Part shown: one piece after another, positions 1 to 11,934 of the stretch
How positions within the stretch are numbered: the first letter of the stretch is position 1
Layout: each line of letters opens with the position of its first letter
Assembly (NCBI GenBank): GCA_023079485.1
Contig: CM041086.1
Coordinates: forward strand, 12,718,401 to 12,782,400
DNA: 64,000 bases
Direction of reading: 5' to 3'
Origin: Archilochus colubris
Lineage: Eukaryota > Chordata > Aves > Apodiformes > Trochilidae
The notes under the pieces: model-generated
The model's input: only the letters and a program-made list of their open reading frames with translations
The model's database searches: none
Told to the model about the DNA's origin: nothing
Translations under genes and position numbers: made by a program

Positions 1-2489
1 TGTTTCCTGGAATTGAAAGAAACTGTATTACAGACATTTGGTCCATGGTATGCACAGAACCACTGTTCTTTCCACCACAATTAAGCCCCTAAGCCTTTGA
101 CCACAGGTAAGGACTTCCATAAATGAAGCCAAAAGCTACTAACAATACAATTGCAAGAAGAGAAAACATCAGCAGTGCCCTAAGATGTTCAACTATCAGG
201 GAGTTTGTTAGGAAAAAAGTGTCTAGAGAATTTGTGGATGCACATAAGGAAAAGCAGGCAGGAGGGAAAAGAGACCCATCTGGTTAAGGAGCACAGCATA
301 GACAACCAGACACACATATACCATGGTATTCTTCAAAAAGGAGCACTGAGCATAAGTATTTATTATTAGTTAATAAATTTTAGCCATTGAACCTAGACTT
401 GTGCAGAGCTGGCCTATGACCTCTGCACTACTCTCAGTCCACTTACTATGATACACAGAAATTTTTCCCACTATCCCCTATAACTGAATTCCATCCCTTC
501 ACTAATGCAGGTCGCTGAGCATACCCTGAAAAACACATAACTTAAAAATGCTAAGTTTATTTTAATTTTTTATAGTTCCCAAATGCTTATTTCTTACAGT
601 AAAAGCTAACACTTTTGAAGCACAAAACACACCTACTTTTGCCAGTGATTCAGAGCAGTTTGGAATAAACAGCTCTAAAGCAAACAGAGAAAATGGGATC
701 CAAATTCAAAATATTTTGCACCTTGGAAAAGCATTAGGGATGTGAATCAAACAGAAGATTTTTCAGCCACTCTGTGGACCAGATCATCTTAAAGTCACTC
801 ACAAAAGACAAAGGCAATACCTGTACAATATTTCACTGCTTATAGCATAAAAATCCTGGTTATCTATTACTATAAGTAAATTTATGGTAGTTACTTAAAA
901 CCATAGGAAAGACCCACCTGACTGTATGTGAAACATGGAGAAAGTATTTTATTTTGTTCAATTTGTTTGGAAAAAAAATCCCACATATTTAACATAAGAT
1001 CTTCTCTGACAAACAGTGTTGGGTTCCATCAGAAAAAGGCACACACCACCCAGGGAATTGATGCAGCAGGAAGCCTTTGTCCAGGCAAACTTGCGGCAGA
1101 TGGAGAGAACTAAAGGTTTTTGCCCTCCATCCTGAGTTTAAGGGGTACACATACCCAGCCCCCTGCCCCTCACAAAAGGACCTCACGTTTTCCACATACA
1201 CCCTGAAAAGAGAAGATTACTTCTAAACCCCACTCCTCTAAAATGGCCCCAGCTGAAAACTAGAGATGTGTGGGGATGCAGGAGTTCAGTTACACAACTT
1301 CTCTTCCCCTTCCTTTGCTCTTATTCCTTACCTTTGCACCTACCCTATATTAAATGGCTCTGTGACTTCTGTACTCCTTTGATGAGATGCTTCTACAAAC
1401 ATCAGTAGGACTTCACAAACCCAAAGGGAGAAAAAGGAGTCTGATGTTTGAAGCTGAGGGTCAAGATCTGGACAGGAAAAGAATGTGGGAAAAGTAAACA
1501 AAACAATGTAAAAAAAACACTTTATGTGAATCTTACCCTAAAATATAGTCATAAAGGCAACCTACTTTTTCAAGAGTTAGCATCAGTAAGTGCTTTCCCA
1601 AAGCTTCTCATGGACTGTGCTGCAGGAATGGGTTCACAGAGGTATTGCCTCAGGCCAAATATAATTTCTCTAGCAAAAGAAGTAAAGTTGAGGGCTGACT
1701 CAATGAAGAGCCTTGTGGCACAGCAAGAAGGTCTATCAATAACCAAAGACAGAGGCACTGAAGTACTCAGTCACCCCTGCAAGGTAAGAGAGGACAAAAG
1801 AAAAAAAATCGTTTGTTTGAGAACTACATGCCAGAAGGAAACAAAAGATGATTCAATCAGACTTCTGGTATGACAGGTCACAGATTCAGGAAGCATCTCC
1901 TCAATGACAGCCTTTATACCTCCAGCTAAAACAGAAACCATGCAGCCTTGATGGAAAGACAGAGACTCAGACCTTCCCTAGCTATGTTATCTCAAAGGTT
2001 ATAAAGACACATATTTTTACGTCTGTATCTCATTTCTAATCTAAAGTTCTCTGACTTCAGCTTTTAAACACTTTGGCTTGGAGATTTTATTTTTTAAAAA
2101 CATTTTCATGCTGTATGCTCTCCAAGATTCTAGAAACTGGACCTAGACCTCAGGATCAAGTAATTCAGTTGTCTAATTTATACCAGTCTCTAGCAATACA
2201 GTTAGCAAGGTCACATAACTGTTGGGAATCTGTGTAGGACATGGTTTGCAGACCTCCTTTTGAGGAATCATTGCTGTGAGAGCAGCAATAACATAATTCC
2301 AGCAGAAGCACTAAAGATCTCCAGGAAAAAAAGACTCAGTCTTCTGTGGTTTTGTGCATTTTCGTCAGCACACAGCACTTTGCAATGTCATTCTTCAAGA
2401 GCTGAATCCAAGAAGTTTAACGGACCAATGGAGAGCCAAACCTTGGTGACCCTTCTGGGCCAGCAAACGAGTTTCGGCCCCATGCTCCC
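1..2489. other. AT-rich intergenic DNA upstream of the homeobox gene
   Basis: No reading frame here resembles a known protein; the longest, near 1448-1873, is lysine-rich noise without splice or family support. I see no CR1 tail, RNA gene or tandem array. Distal regulatory elements of the homeobox gene could lie here but cannot be recognised by reading a single sequence. Confidence 0.6.
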
Positions 2490-2820
2490 TTCTCCGTGGC
2501 AGCGCAGACGAGCCCGGACCCCGCAAAAGCTCTGGACGGGCCGGGCGAGGCTCTCCCGCATCCCGGCGGGCACCGGCACAACTTCAGCGAAAGCCGCTCT
2601 AAACCCGCACTCTCGCCGTCGGACTTTTCGAAGTTACCGCCGGCCGGGCCGTCTGCGGGGAGGAGTGCGGATCGGGGCGGTTCGGCCCAAGGGCAGGGCA
2701 GGGCCGGGCCGTGGGGCAGCCCCGACCGGGCGGTTCCCTGCCCGCCCGCCCGCCGGCCCGGGGGGAGCCTCCGCGGGCCCGGCCCCTGCGCGTCCCACCC
2801 CCGGCCTGACGCCAGCGCGC

Positions 2821-2836
2821 TAATGAAATGCTAATG
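2821..2836 (+). promoter_or_regulatory. Paired TAAT sites overlapping an octamer-like POU site
   Basis: Two TAAT cores (2821-2824 and 2832-2835) are 11 bp apart, about one helical turn, inside otherwise very GC-rich DNA roughly 75 bp before the start codon. The second overlaps ATGCTAAT (2828-2835), one base from the POU octamer ATGCAAAT. TAAT is the core bound by homeodomain proteins. Auto-regulation or cross-regulation by a homeodomain or POU factor is inference. Confidence 0.4.
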
Positions 2837-2863
2837 CCGGGGCGCGGAACCGGGCGCTGCCCG

Positions 2864-2876
2864 CGCCAATAAAACC
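2864..2876 (+). promoter_or_regulatory. CCAAT/TATA-like core promoter of the homeobox gene
   Basis: A CCAAT pentamer (2866-2870) runs directly into an ATAAAA stretch (2869-2874) in a GC-rich context. If ATAAAA works as a TATA element, transcription would begin near 2900, leaving a leader of only about 10-15 nt before the ATG at 2912. An upstream start site within the CpG island is the alternative. Transcript ends are not visible here. Confidence 0.4.
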
Positions 2877-2911
2877 CGTGGCAGCGCGGTGCGGGGACCC
2901 TGCCCGCCGCC

Positions 2912-5900
2912 ATGCAGAGCGCGGCCCCCGCCGCTCCGCCGGCTCTGCACCTCCTCACCTCCTACTTCATCGACAGCATCCTGGGCCGGGGTCCGGCGGC
3001 GGGGCGGCACGGTGAGGGACGGCGGGGCCGGCGGCGGGACGCTCCCCGCTGGCCCCGGTAACTCCCCGCTTCTCTCCCTTCAGGCGAGGAGCGCCCGGTG
3101 CCGCCGCCACGGCCCGGCCGGGTGCGAGCCCCCGCGGAGGCTCCGGCGGCGGGCGGAGAAGCGGCGGTACCGCTGAAGAGGAAGCAGCGGCGGTACCGCA
3201 CCACGTTCAGCACCTTCCAGCTGGAAGAGCTGGAACGCGCCTTCCGCAAGTCCCACTACCCCGACGTGTTCACCAGGTAGTGGCGGGAGAGGGCGGGCGG
3301 AGGGGCCGGGCCGGGGCGGCGGTGAGGCAGCGCGGCGGCTAACGGTGTGCTGCCCCGCAGAGAGGAGCTGGCCCTGCGCCTGGACCTGACCGAAGCCCGA
3401 GTGCAGGTGAGTGAGCGGGGCCGCCGCGCCCGTCGAGCCGCTGAGTTGCGGGAGATCCTCCTGCCTCCCGCCGCCGTCTCCCCCGGGGATGGGGCCGGTT
3501 CCATGCGGGCCCGCAGCAACTCTTGCGAGCAGCGCTGATGGAGAAGGGGATGGCGGAGGGAGGACACGCAGGAGTTGGGGGGGTGTCCTCTGCACCCCCC
3601 TCAGCCTTCCTGAGTTCTTAAAGGACGCAGAAACTGGGAGGTCAGCGACGGGAAAGCAAAGAGCGTCTCTGCCTTCACAGGGTGCACTTCACACTCTCGT
3701 CTGCTGCCGTTTTCTTGGGTCTCAAGGCAGGAACTGTCGCTTGAGTTTCGATGTTATTTTAAAAATCAGTAGGTTTACAGCAAGTGAGAGATTCTGCGGG
3801 GCAGCCTCAGTTATTCACCCAGGCTTCAGAGCAGCTTACACTCCTTTCTTGCTCTATCTTAGCTCGGTGCAAGTCGTGCTTCTAAATGACTGGTTAAAAT
3901 AAAGAAAAGATTAATTTGATATTTGTAAGACAGTCAGGAACTGTCCAGGAAAATTTTAGGGGTTGGGTGGGCTGTAATAATAGCAACACCACCCATAGAA
4001 TTTCGGCATACGGAAACAGACACTGCCTTGTAACCTGCAGGTTTCTTAGTCCAAAAAAGAGCCTAGCAGCTTTTCCTGACTTTAAGCACTCATACCTAAC
4101 AACTTCTCTTAGGAAGCAGTTTATATCTTATCTAAACTGGAAATCCTTTTTAATAAAAAAACAGTAGATTTTTTTTTTAAAAAATTGTTTCAAAAGGTGT
4201 GAAGGCTTTCAGAGTATTTTTAAGCTCAGAATGCCAATTGTACCAAATTTGGCTTGTGCTGTACATGAGACATTGACTGAATTACTGCTCCAGCACAGCT
4301 CTGGGTGTAAGCATATCTGTGAAAGACTGAGAACTGATGCAGCTGCTCAAGGGGACAGCCCTACCCACTCTTGCAAAGCTTTGTTACCACTTGAGGCCAG
4401 ATCCTTTCTCATAGATGTCATTACTTCAGTCACTGAATTTGCAATGGTTTGCTAGCTAACATCTGTGAAGCTATAAGGTTTTTAGCTTTTCTTAGCATGC
4501 ACCATCTTCAGAAAAGTAGAAATGAATGGTACCTCATAACTGGCTCATCTTGAGAATACCCTGATGGACTTTTCATCTCTTTTGTGGACTTAGAGGAAAT
4601 TCTGTGCCCTCGTCTCTCCCTAGCATCAACCATCCCTAAAATTTTTGGTCACTGAAATACTCCAGTATCTGTCAATAACACACATGACATCTGCAGGGGA
4701 AAAGGACATGAGTGAAAAGCTGTTAACTTACCTGATACTGTCACATTCTCTTGGTGGAGTACTTGCTCTGCAGTCCATTTGACCTATGAAGACATCCTGT
4801 AATTGTGGGTGATTGAGAGGAAGTCTTCTCCTAATAACTCATCTAAAATAAACTGAAATGTTTAGGTTTCATGGAGTCAAAAAGGAATGAACAAGCAGAA
4901 TAGCAGAGTTGATGCACCCACAGTGGATTTAAGGAACAGCAGAATGCTGTGCCTTGCATCTCCTTATCAAATCCTAACACAATCTCCTGGGCACAAGCAT
5001 AGTCAGTACAGTTTGCTTAGAACCACAGTGCCTGTCTGTGTGTGGGCTCTTGTCCTGTGACAGACGAGAAACAACTTAGCCTGGAGGGCAGGGGATGCAT
5101 AGGAACAGCTGCTGTGTAGATGGTGATGCACTGTACTTAACAAGCTATCAGAATTCCCAAGTACTTGTCCCATACTCCCATGCTGATTCTTGCTCTGATC
5201 GGTGTCCTGTGTACAATGAAGATTTCCATGCCTCTCCCATGGTACCTGTCTAAACCAGCTGACATAAAAAGTGGTATAATTTTATTCACTCAAGTGTAAA
5301 CCTAGGAAACTAACCTCACCAAATGCAATCAGACCATTTCTTCACCTTGGTGTGTTGTCGAATTGAGGTTTTCTGTGGGGAGAACCCTCCATCAACCAGC
5401 TGGAAAGGAACAGGTAACCACATCGTCCTTCATCCTTGCATTAGAAAAAAAAAATTGGCTGTGAATGTATTCTCATTTCAGCATCACTTCAAAGAGATCC
5501 CACACCCACCCAATCAACCTTCATTGTTTGCTTGTGTAGAGGAGGGGAGATGGCAGCAAAAATCTTTCTGTTCTTCCTTACCTTGGGGAGGGGGTAGTCT
5601 GAGAGTCTGCAAAGCCCTTTCCCGATCTGAAGCCACTCTGGAGTGCTCTTAAGTAGCATTTGCATCTTTTGTTGCCATTCCACTTCTCATAATTCATATC
5701 ATTAGGCTGGAAGTAAAATAAGAAAAAGTTAAAGGAATATTTTATTTTCTTATTGTGAGGAGTGAAACAATACTTGGGTATTTCAGTACCACAAAATGCA
5801 TCAGTGTTAAAACATTACTTACAAATATAACTCATCTAAACATCCTTGTCACGCGTTGATCATGATCCTGCAGCAGAAACACAACACAGCCACATCCATG

Positions 5901-8900
5901 TGTCTTTTTATCACAGTTAGGTATTAGGACACATTTGTACAGAAAACTGCAGAAAGCAAGCTCTTGAATTTTACATGCATACCTTTTTCTTTTAAAAAGA
6001 CCTAAATGTCTTTGGTCAGATACGTGTGGTTCTAATAATTACAAAAATAATCTGGATAATACTTAGCATACAATTCAAACTTGATAGTTTAAATCTCATA
6101 TTTGAGTATTAAGTAACAATTAATTTTTTTCTAAAGTATTTTATCACTGATATTACAGTCACACTATAAAAAATTTAAGACTGGTATAGCAGTTTCTCTT
6201 ATGTTTAGTTTGGCACTTCAGATGTGTCTGAAAATAGATTAAAAGCGAGTTATGCCTTTTATTGGAAGCAAAGGAAAACTGCTTAACAAAAGGTTCAGGA
6301 TGACTAATCTGAATGTTAATGACTGTAATGTACCTACTAAATTTTGATAGCTGTTTGTCATGTCAGTGTCAGGTATAAGAGCTGCCTTTGCCCCTTTTAT
6401 CACTTGCATTGATGAGTTTATACCAGCAAGGAACTGAAAGCCAGCTTTTCTTCTCTAAATATAATAATTTAGCTATCTGTGCTGGTATTTCCTTCTGGTT
6501 TGATAAATACAAAATTTGAGGGGTGACTAAGTAAATTTGGTTGTAAACCTCAAGTCACCTGTAACATTAAAAATGTTATTTTGTAGTCAAAGTGCACATC
6601 TGAATGACCAAACGGATTCATTTTAGGACAGAAAAAGCAGACATCTCATTTTGTGTCTCATCCTAGGCTTCTTTATGAAGAACAGCTGGAAAAACAATGC
6701 TGAGATTTAGTAAGGAAATCAATACCTGTGCAGCATTTGTTTTATCCTCTTTAGGAAAGGCTTTATGTGCAGTGTAAGACAGTTCAGTGCCTTTTTAATT
6801 GGATGTTATTTTCACAGAAAACACCTAACACCTTTGAGTGGGTGGTCTTCTGCGAGAGCTCAGCTAAGCTCCACTTACAAATATTTGGGACTACTGGTTA
6901 ACAGTGATTTAAAGACACCTGATCCCAGTAATTGAGTTAATTTTTCTAACCAGACCCCTGTCTTGGACTAACACAGACCAAGGGTCTAGTCCTCACCGTC
7001 ATGCAGGCATCGCTGTTTGGTGTTTCGCTGGTTCAGATATTCCTTTGTAGATCATCTGATCATTTTAAGCCTGTGGTTGCTAGAGAAATCACCAAAATGA
7101 AATTTTTCTTAAATAAAAATTAAAGTTCTGATGTTCTGACTTTCCTAAGGGCACATCCCTCTGACTGCCTGCACAGTGAGACAATCTGAATTTTTGAATT
7201 TCAATATGTGTACATGCATAACCTGAGGGGTATGAAACCCTCCTCTGGGTGTAAAGGTAATATATGCAATGAGAGGACTATAGTCATTCCTCAGCTGGCT
7301 TCTAAGAACCCCATATACTCTTTGGAAGATTAAATTGTTCCTGACACATAGGGAATGAGATCCAACTGGGGACAGCAAGGCTGTGGCACTACAGCCTCTT
7401 GGGTTGGCTGCCAGCACTCTGGTGTGCAGAAAGCTTTGCTTCCAAACATGTTTATTATCCCTTAAGCACCTAAAGGTAAGTCACATCCCTGGAAATGGTT
7501 CTATGTCTGAGATTAAAGCAAGCAGTGAAGCTGGAAACACCCAAAACCTGATTTTTAGATGTTAGAAACGTAAAACTCATTGAGAACATTTTTGACAGAA
7601 ATATCATTCCAACTATAAAAGTAACTATTTAAAAAATTCCATTAAAATTTGTGCATCTAACGTTTTTTCATAATACAGTTTTCTATAGAGTTTTAGCATT
7701 TCAGAAATACTAATACAAAAGGAATAACTATTTTTAGCATCTCTAGTAATTCTTTTTGAGATTTGAATTTTTTGCAATTTCATTTTATGATTTTTCCTTG
7801 TTTTGGTGACTTTGATAGATTCTTATTATGAAGTTACGTACATTGTCTGGCAAAATAGCTTCATCATTAAGGTTTACCTTTGTCCTAAGTCAGAAGTAAA
7901 TTTCAGAAAGCCATAATTCTGTACAGGGCAGATGCTGGTCTTTCTAACAACTCTTGTTCCTTATGTTCCTCTACTAAATATTGAATCACTCAGGTTTTAT
8001 ACCTAGAATGGGCTTACAAGCAGCTCACTGAATTTCAGCAGTGGTTATATACAGGACTGCTGAATGAGACTGTGGGCCACAGATAATCATTTTTTTCCAA
8101 ATCCTCTGCAGCTACAAGAGCTGAGCAGCTGAGTACATTTAGATGTGGAGTGTTCAACCTAGGCAACACCCATTTTGAAATCCATGCTTTAGGTTTTCTC
8201 TCCCTTGTTTTAGAGCTGATGCTCTTCAGGCCACTCTCTGCTACCATCCTGGGGCTGAAAGGTTCTGCTCAGTGGATGCTGAAGTGAATGCCTGTGAAGA
8301 GTCAGTTTGCTGACCTATAAATCTGAGTGACTAAAGTCTTCAAAGTTTACATAATGGGCTAAAATAATGACTAGTGTCAGGCCTGAAGAGCCCATACACT
8401 GAACAGCTTACCACACAAACCCAATATTAGCTGAAGCCCCTTTAGGAACAGCTTGATACCTTGTTCTAACATCACTTACTAGATTTTAGTATTATTTTTC
8501 ATTGCAACTTAGTTAACCACTTTCATGTAACTACATTCTATTTGCATCATGGTAGATAACAACAGCTTCTCATTTTACTTGCAAATCCTCTGTATAAAAA
8601 TGTATGGTCCAGCTATCAAGTTATAAAACACACTCCATGGAGCTGGCCTAGTTACTCTTACAATCATGATTAAGTTGCATCCTGAGGTATCTGTAGAGAA
8701 ATAGCCACCTCTTGAATGGCTCTGTAGAAACTTGAAATTTAATTTACAATCACAATAGCTTATGAAAGAAAGAATGATGGTTTTTAATAACCAATCATGA
8801 GTTCTCAGCTTACAGGTTTATATATTATAATGGCTTTAAAACATATGGGCCTGTTCAGTCAGAGCTGAGAGTAGTCAAATTAACAATATTTATAAGTGAT

Positions 8901-10927
8901 TTATTTCTTAATAAACCCACGAAGGCATTTATGAATGGATCTTTAATGCTGAATAAGTGTTTTTTGTTTGAACAGTATCTATTTTGCCACCTGTGTCACT
9001 GCATGCAGTAGAAGCTGGTAAAACAAACTGCAGAGTAAGTTCAGCTAATGCCTGTATAATTTCTTATTGAAGGTCTGGTTCCAAAACAGAAGGGCAAAGT
9101 GGAGGAAACGTGAAAAAAATGAAATTCTGGGGACTGTTCCAGGAATCTCCTTAACGCACCCACTTGGTCTATTTTTGGATGTTCCACTGAATCATTCTCC
9201 CCTCCTAGATCACACCTGGAGGTCAATGCCTCTCTCAACACTGGCTGTGCCATCCATGTCTCCAGCCTTTAATCCTTCAACCTTAGGGCCATTCGGCCTC
9301 AGCAGCCTTACTTGGACTTCTCTCTTCAGAAATCCCATTTTAAATCCACATTTTGGAAGGTATAGAATTCAATTTTTTTTTTTTCTAAATTTCAAAACTG
9401 TTTAAAAATGCTGCATTTTTATTAGTCTGATACTCGCATGGTCTCAATAAAAAGTGTTCCCATAGATAGTAAACTCATTAAAATGGGGTTGGTTCCTGCA
9501 TGGGATCACTTGATCAGGGATAGCAAGATTTATTTTAAGTCATGCTAGTAAAAACTCAACATGTAATTGCTGTTTATAGAAGAATTGTGCATACTTACAG
9601 AAATGTTGGTCTTGTAGAACTTTAGACTTCACAGACTGCTGTAATCATGCTGGCTCCAGCTCCATCCTTATCTCAGAGACTGACACAGATTATATACCAT
9701 AAATATGTAACTGCAGACAGCCATGGCTTGTAGGTGATGTGACAGAATAAAGACATCTCTTCTCAGGAGACCAGGGGCCTGGCTATCTGCATTGCAGGAG
9801 AGAGACAGAGAGATATTAATGAGCTTTACATGGCCTGCTAATAGCCAGACCTTTTCCCTCAGCAGGTGATGCCCTCTCAACACTTGGAGCAAGCCCACAG
9901 CTAAGCCTGCTTTCCTTTCTCCATAGTCAGACACCTCAAACTCCAGAAATTCATCCAGCTGAACCTGCTGTCTGGGCTTTCATGCCTGGCAGCCTGAAAT
10001 TGCCTTCAAAATGCTGCTGCCACTCTAGTGCACCCCATAAGGCAGGAGAAAATCGTGTGTGTAGTGTGTGTGTGTATACATAGAATAGGTATGAAGATAC
10101 CTATTTAAAGGTATATAAAGAAATAAAAAAAAAGAAATAAAGAAAAAAAGAAATAAAGAAATAAAAAAAGAAATAAAAAAAAACCAAAAACCACACTCTT
10201 TTGCTGAAATTACAGCCTGTATCATAATGCCATGTTAACTGACAGACAAATGCAGCTTTCCACGTGACATAACTTGTCTGAACAAATTGGCTGCATAAAC
10301 AGCCACATAAATTTTATGAGGTGGTTTATTGCTTTCACAGAACAGGCTGATCTACAGCATCCAAGGTTTGTTTAGAAAGGATTTAGCATTAAAAGTTAAG
10401 CAAGTGGTTGCCATTCTAGGTTTCTGCATGCCATGTCTGCTCCTCTCATTTTTAGTTAAAAGTGTTTGGATTTCTTCGGAGTGGGATTTCTTGGGGTTTT
10501 TTCATTTTGTTTTTGTGGGTTTTTTAAGGGCAATTGGCAGAACCAATACACATTCTGCAGAGCAAAATGTCAATTTGGATGAAATTGGAAATTTTGGCAC
10601 ATTTTCTCCTAATCTTTGGGTGGGGGGAGTTGCAACTCAGTACGTACTTGCTCTCCGAAACAATTCTTAATTTGGATAATATTGACTTTTTTCAAATACA
10701 GGTTTCTCAATGCTTTAAATCCTCTCATGACAACAGCTTCAGTAGTAGTGAAAGCTCCTGGACCCCCGTCAGACCCTGCTCTTACTGCCTTCACTGATCC
10801 AGCAGCAGCTGAAAGGAAAACCTCAAGCATTGCAGCACTGAGACTCAAAGCCAAAGAACATTCAGCACAAATCCCTCAATTAAACCTCATCTCCAGTCTT
10901 GCAAACACTAACAAAGAACTTTGTTAG
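2912..10927 (+). CDS. ESX1: ESX1-like (ARX-family) paired-type homeobox transcription factor, five coding exons
   Basis: Coding exons are 2912-3011, 3084-3276, 3361-3406, 9073-9359 and 10702-10927. All junctions are GT/AG and in phase, giving 852 nt and 283 aa. The ATG sits in GCCGCCATG, a strong initiation context. Residues 14-26 contain [10 protein letters not shown], an octapeptide/eh1-like motif nearly the same as one near the ARX N-terminus; such motifs recruit Groucho/TLE corepressors. The homeodomain covers about 68-127, with [11 protein letters not shown] in helix 3, Q at position 50 and N at 51 (paired-like, Q50 class, no paired domain). Residues 250-266 ([17 protein letters not shown]) form an OAR motif. 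A nuclear sequence-specific DNA-binding protein is expected. The ESX1 name rests on FAM199X lying tail to tail about 24 kb away, as I recall for human Xq22.2. The domain order is more ARX-like than mammalian ESX1, so another ARX-group paralogue is the alternative. Introns 1 and 2 are only 72 and 84 nt. Confidence 0.87.
3407..9072 (+). other. Intron 3 of the homeobox gene (5.7 kb)
   Basis: It opens with GTGAGT after the VQ codons and ends in a weak acceptor, ATTGAAG, just before VWFQNRR. This intron inside homeodomain helix 3, between residues 46 and 47, is a classic position in paired-like genes. Apart from the CpG-island remainder to about 3560 it is AT-rich. I recognise no gene, CR1 tail or tandem array inside it. 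Confidence 0.85.
9446..9451 (+). terminator. Candidate intronic poly(A) signal AATAAA
   Basis: AATAAA lies 87 nt past the exon 4 donor and about 40 nt past the stop reached by reading through that donor (stop ending at 9405). GT-rich sequence follows within 40 nt. Use of this site would give a homeobox protein without the OAR motif. No transcript evidence is available here, and AATAAA can arise by chance in AT-rich introns. Confidence 0.35.
10110..10185. repeat. A-rich simple repeat, roughly (AAATAAAG)n
   Basis: Imperfect repeats of AAATAAAG and AAAAAAAG form a purine/A-rich tract in intron 4 of the homeobox gene. It follows a TG-rich stretch. It looks like simple-sequence expansion or an old poly(A) tail; no retroposon body is recognisable in front of it. 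Confidence 0.7.
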
Positions 10928-11020
10928 GAGCTCTCCCACAGACTGCAGCCACAGAGAGGGAAGTGAATGCCTTCTCCAATAAGTAGCTCCTGTTAGAGAC
11001 ACATTTTAAAAAAAGAAAGA

Positions 11021-11042
11021 ACACACACACACACACACACAG
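11021..11042. repeat. (AC)n microsatellite
   Basis: About eleven uninterrupted AC dinucleotides, then AGAGAG, inside the probable 3' UTR of the homeobox gene. It is likely polymorphic in length. Confidence 0.9.
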
Positions 11043-11552
11043 AGAGCTGTAGTTCCTCCGTCTCCAGTAACAGACTGCAAGGAAACAACCCTGTTAAAAA
11101 TTGGTTTCCTTCATTGCAACATAAAATCAGGTAGTGAATTGGCTTGTCTAATTTCTGACACTACAGAAATAGAAAAGCTGGAATTATCCTTGTAATTCAG
11201 GCTAACTCGAATCTGAAGCTTTGAAATCCCCAAAGTCACCAGATGCTAGCCCAAAGGTTTGAAATTCTTTGTAGGAATAACTTATGTTTTCTAAGCAATT
11301 TTTAACTCTCTTCTCAGGAGGAACTCTTACATGCAGTACTTGAGACATAAGAATCAGTACAGTTAGTAACTTTGAGACCATGCTTCATGTTGAAGTGCAG
11401 ATGCCAGTGAAATCTCCCATTTCAGACTGGCAGAAACAAGATGGGGACTATTTTCATTAGAGGCTTTTGATTCTAAACTAGGTTTGTATGGAGTACTTTG
11501 GTTCAAACTAAAAAAGAAAAAGTTTTCTTTATGTTCAGGGTGACAGTGTTTT

Positions 11553-11558
11553 AATAAA
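11553..11558 (+). terminator. Candidate poly(A) signal of the homeobox gene
   Basis: Canonical AATAAA, 626 nt past the stop codon. A GT-rich element sits about 65 nt further on, which is slightly far for a strong site. Confidence 0.45.
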
Positions 11559-11934
11559 TAAGAAGTTTAACCTTTACCTATGAAAACTGTATCCTGTGGA
11601 AGTAGGTTCCCAATGTGCAGTAAATTGTGTGTAATTCTCTATGTATATACATATCAATAAGTAGATCATAGCTGTAAATATGAGGTCACTGAATATCATG
11701 AATATCATGATTACTGGCCCATCTTACCAGACCAGTAAGTTGCATTTCCAGACATTTCATGCCCTGAATAGATTCAGAATTTAAGGGAAAACTAAATGTG
11801 AAGTGTAACATCCTTCCTTGGACTGATATTGGGAAACAGAAGCCTTGTCTACAGGTCATCATCCTGGGCTCCCTTTCTGGCCTCACACAGGTCATTTTAA
11901 AGTTTTTGATGAACTGGGACATGGGACTGAGAAC

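Larger units (their letters stand above)
2490..3560. promoter_or_regulatory. CpG island over the homeobox promoter and exons 1-3
   Basis: GC content and CpG frequency rise sharply at about 2490 and fall again by about 3560. The island covers the proximal promoter, the first three coding exons and two very short introns of the homeobox gene. CpG-island promoters are typical of vertebrate developmental transcription factors. The boundaries are estimated by eye. Confidence 0.75.
9360..10701 (+). other. Intron 4 of the homeobox gene
   Basis: A 1.34-kb intron with donor GTATAG and acceptor AAATACAG. It holds an early intronic poly(A) signal, a TG-rich patch near 10058-10077 and an A-rich simple repeat. 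No other gene is seen. Confidence 0.85.
10928..11600 (+). other. Probable 3' UTR of the homeobox gene
   Basis: Sequence after the TAG stop (10925-10927) contains an (AC)n run and, at 11553-11558, the first AATAAA followed by T- and GT-rich DNA (GTGTGT near 11625). A 3' UTR of about 0.65 kb fits. Later poly(A) sites cannot be excluded. Confidence 0.5.

Noticed and set aside
2260..2823. 187-codon open frame before the homeobox gene
   Set aside because: It becomes arginine/proline/alanine-rich where GC rises, ends before the promoter and has no family resemblance.
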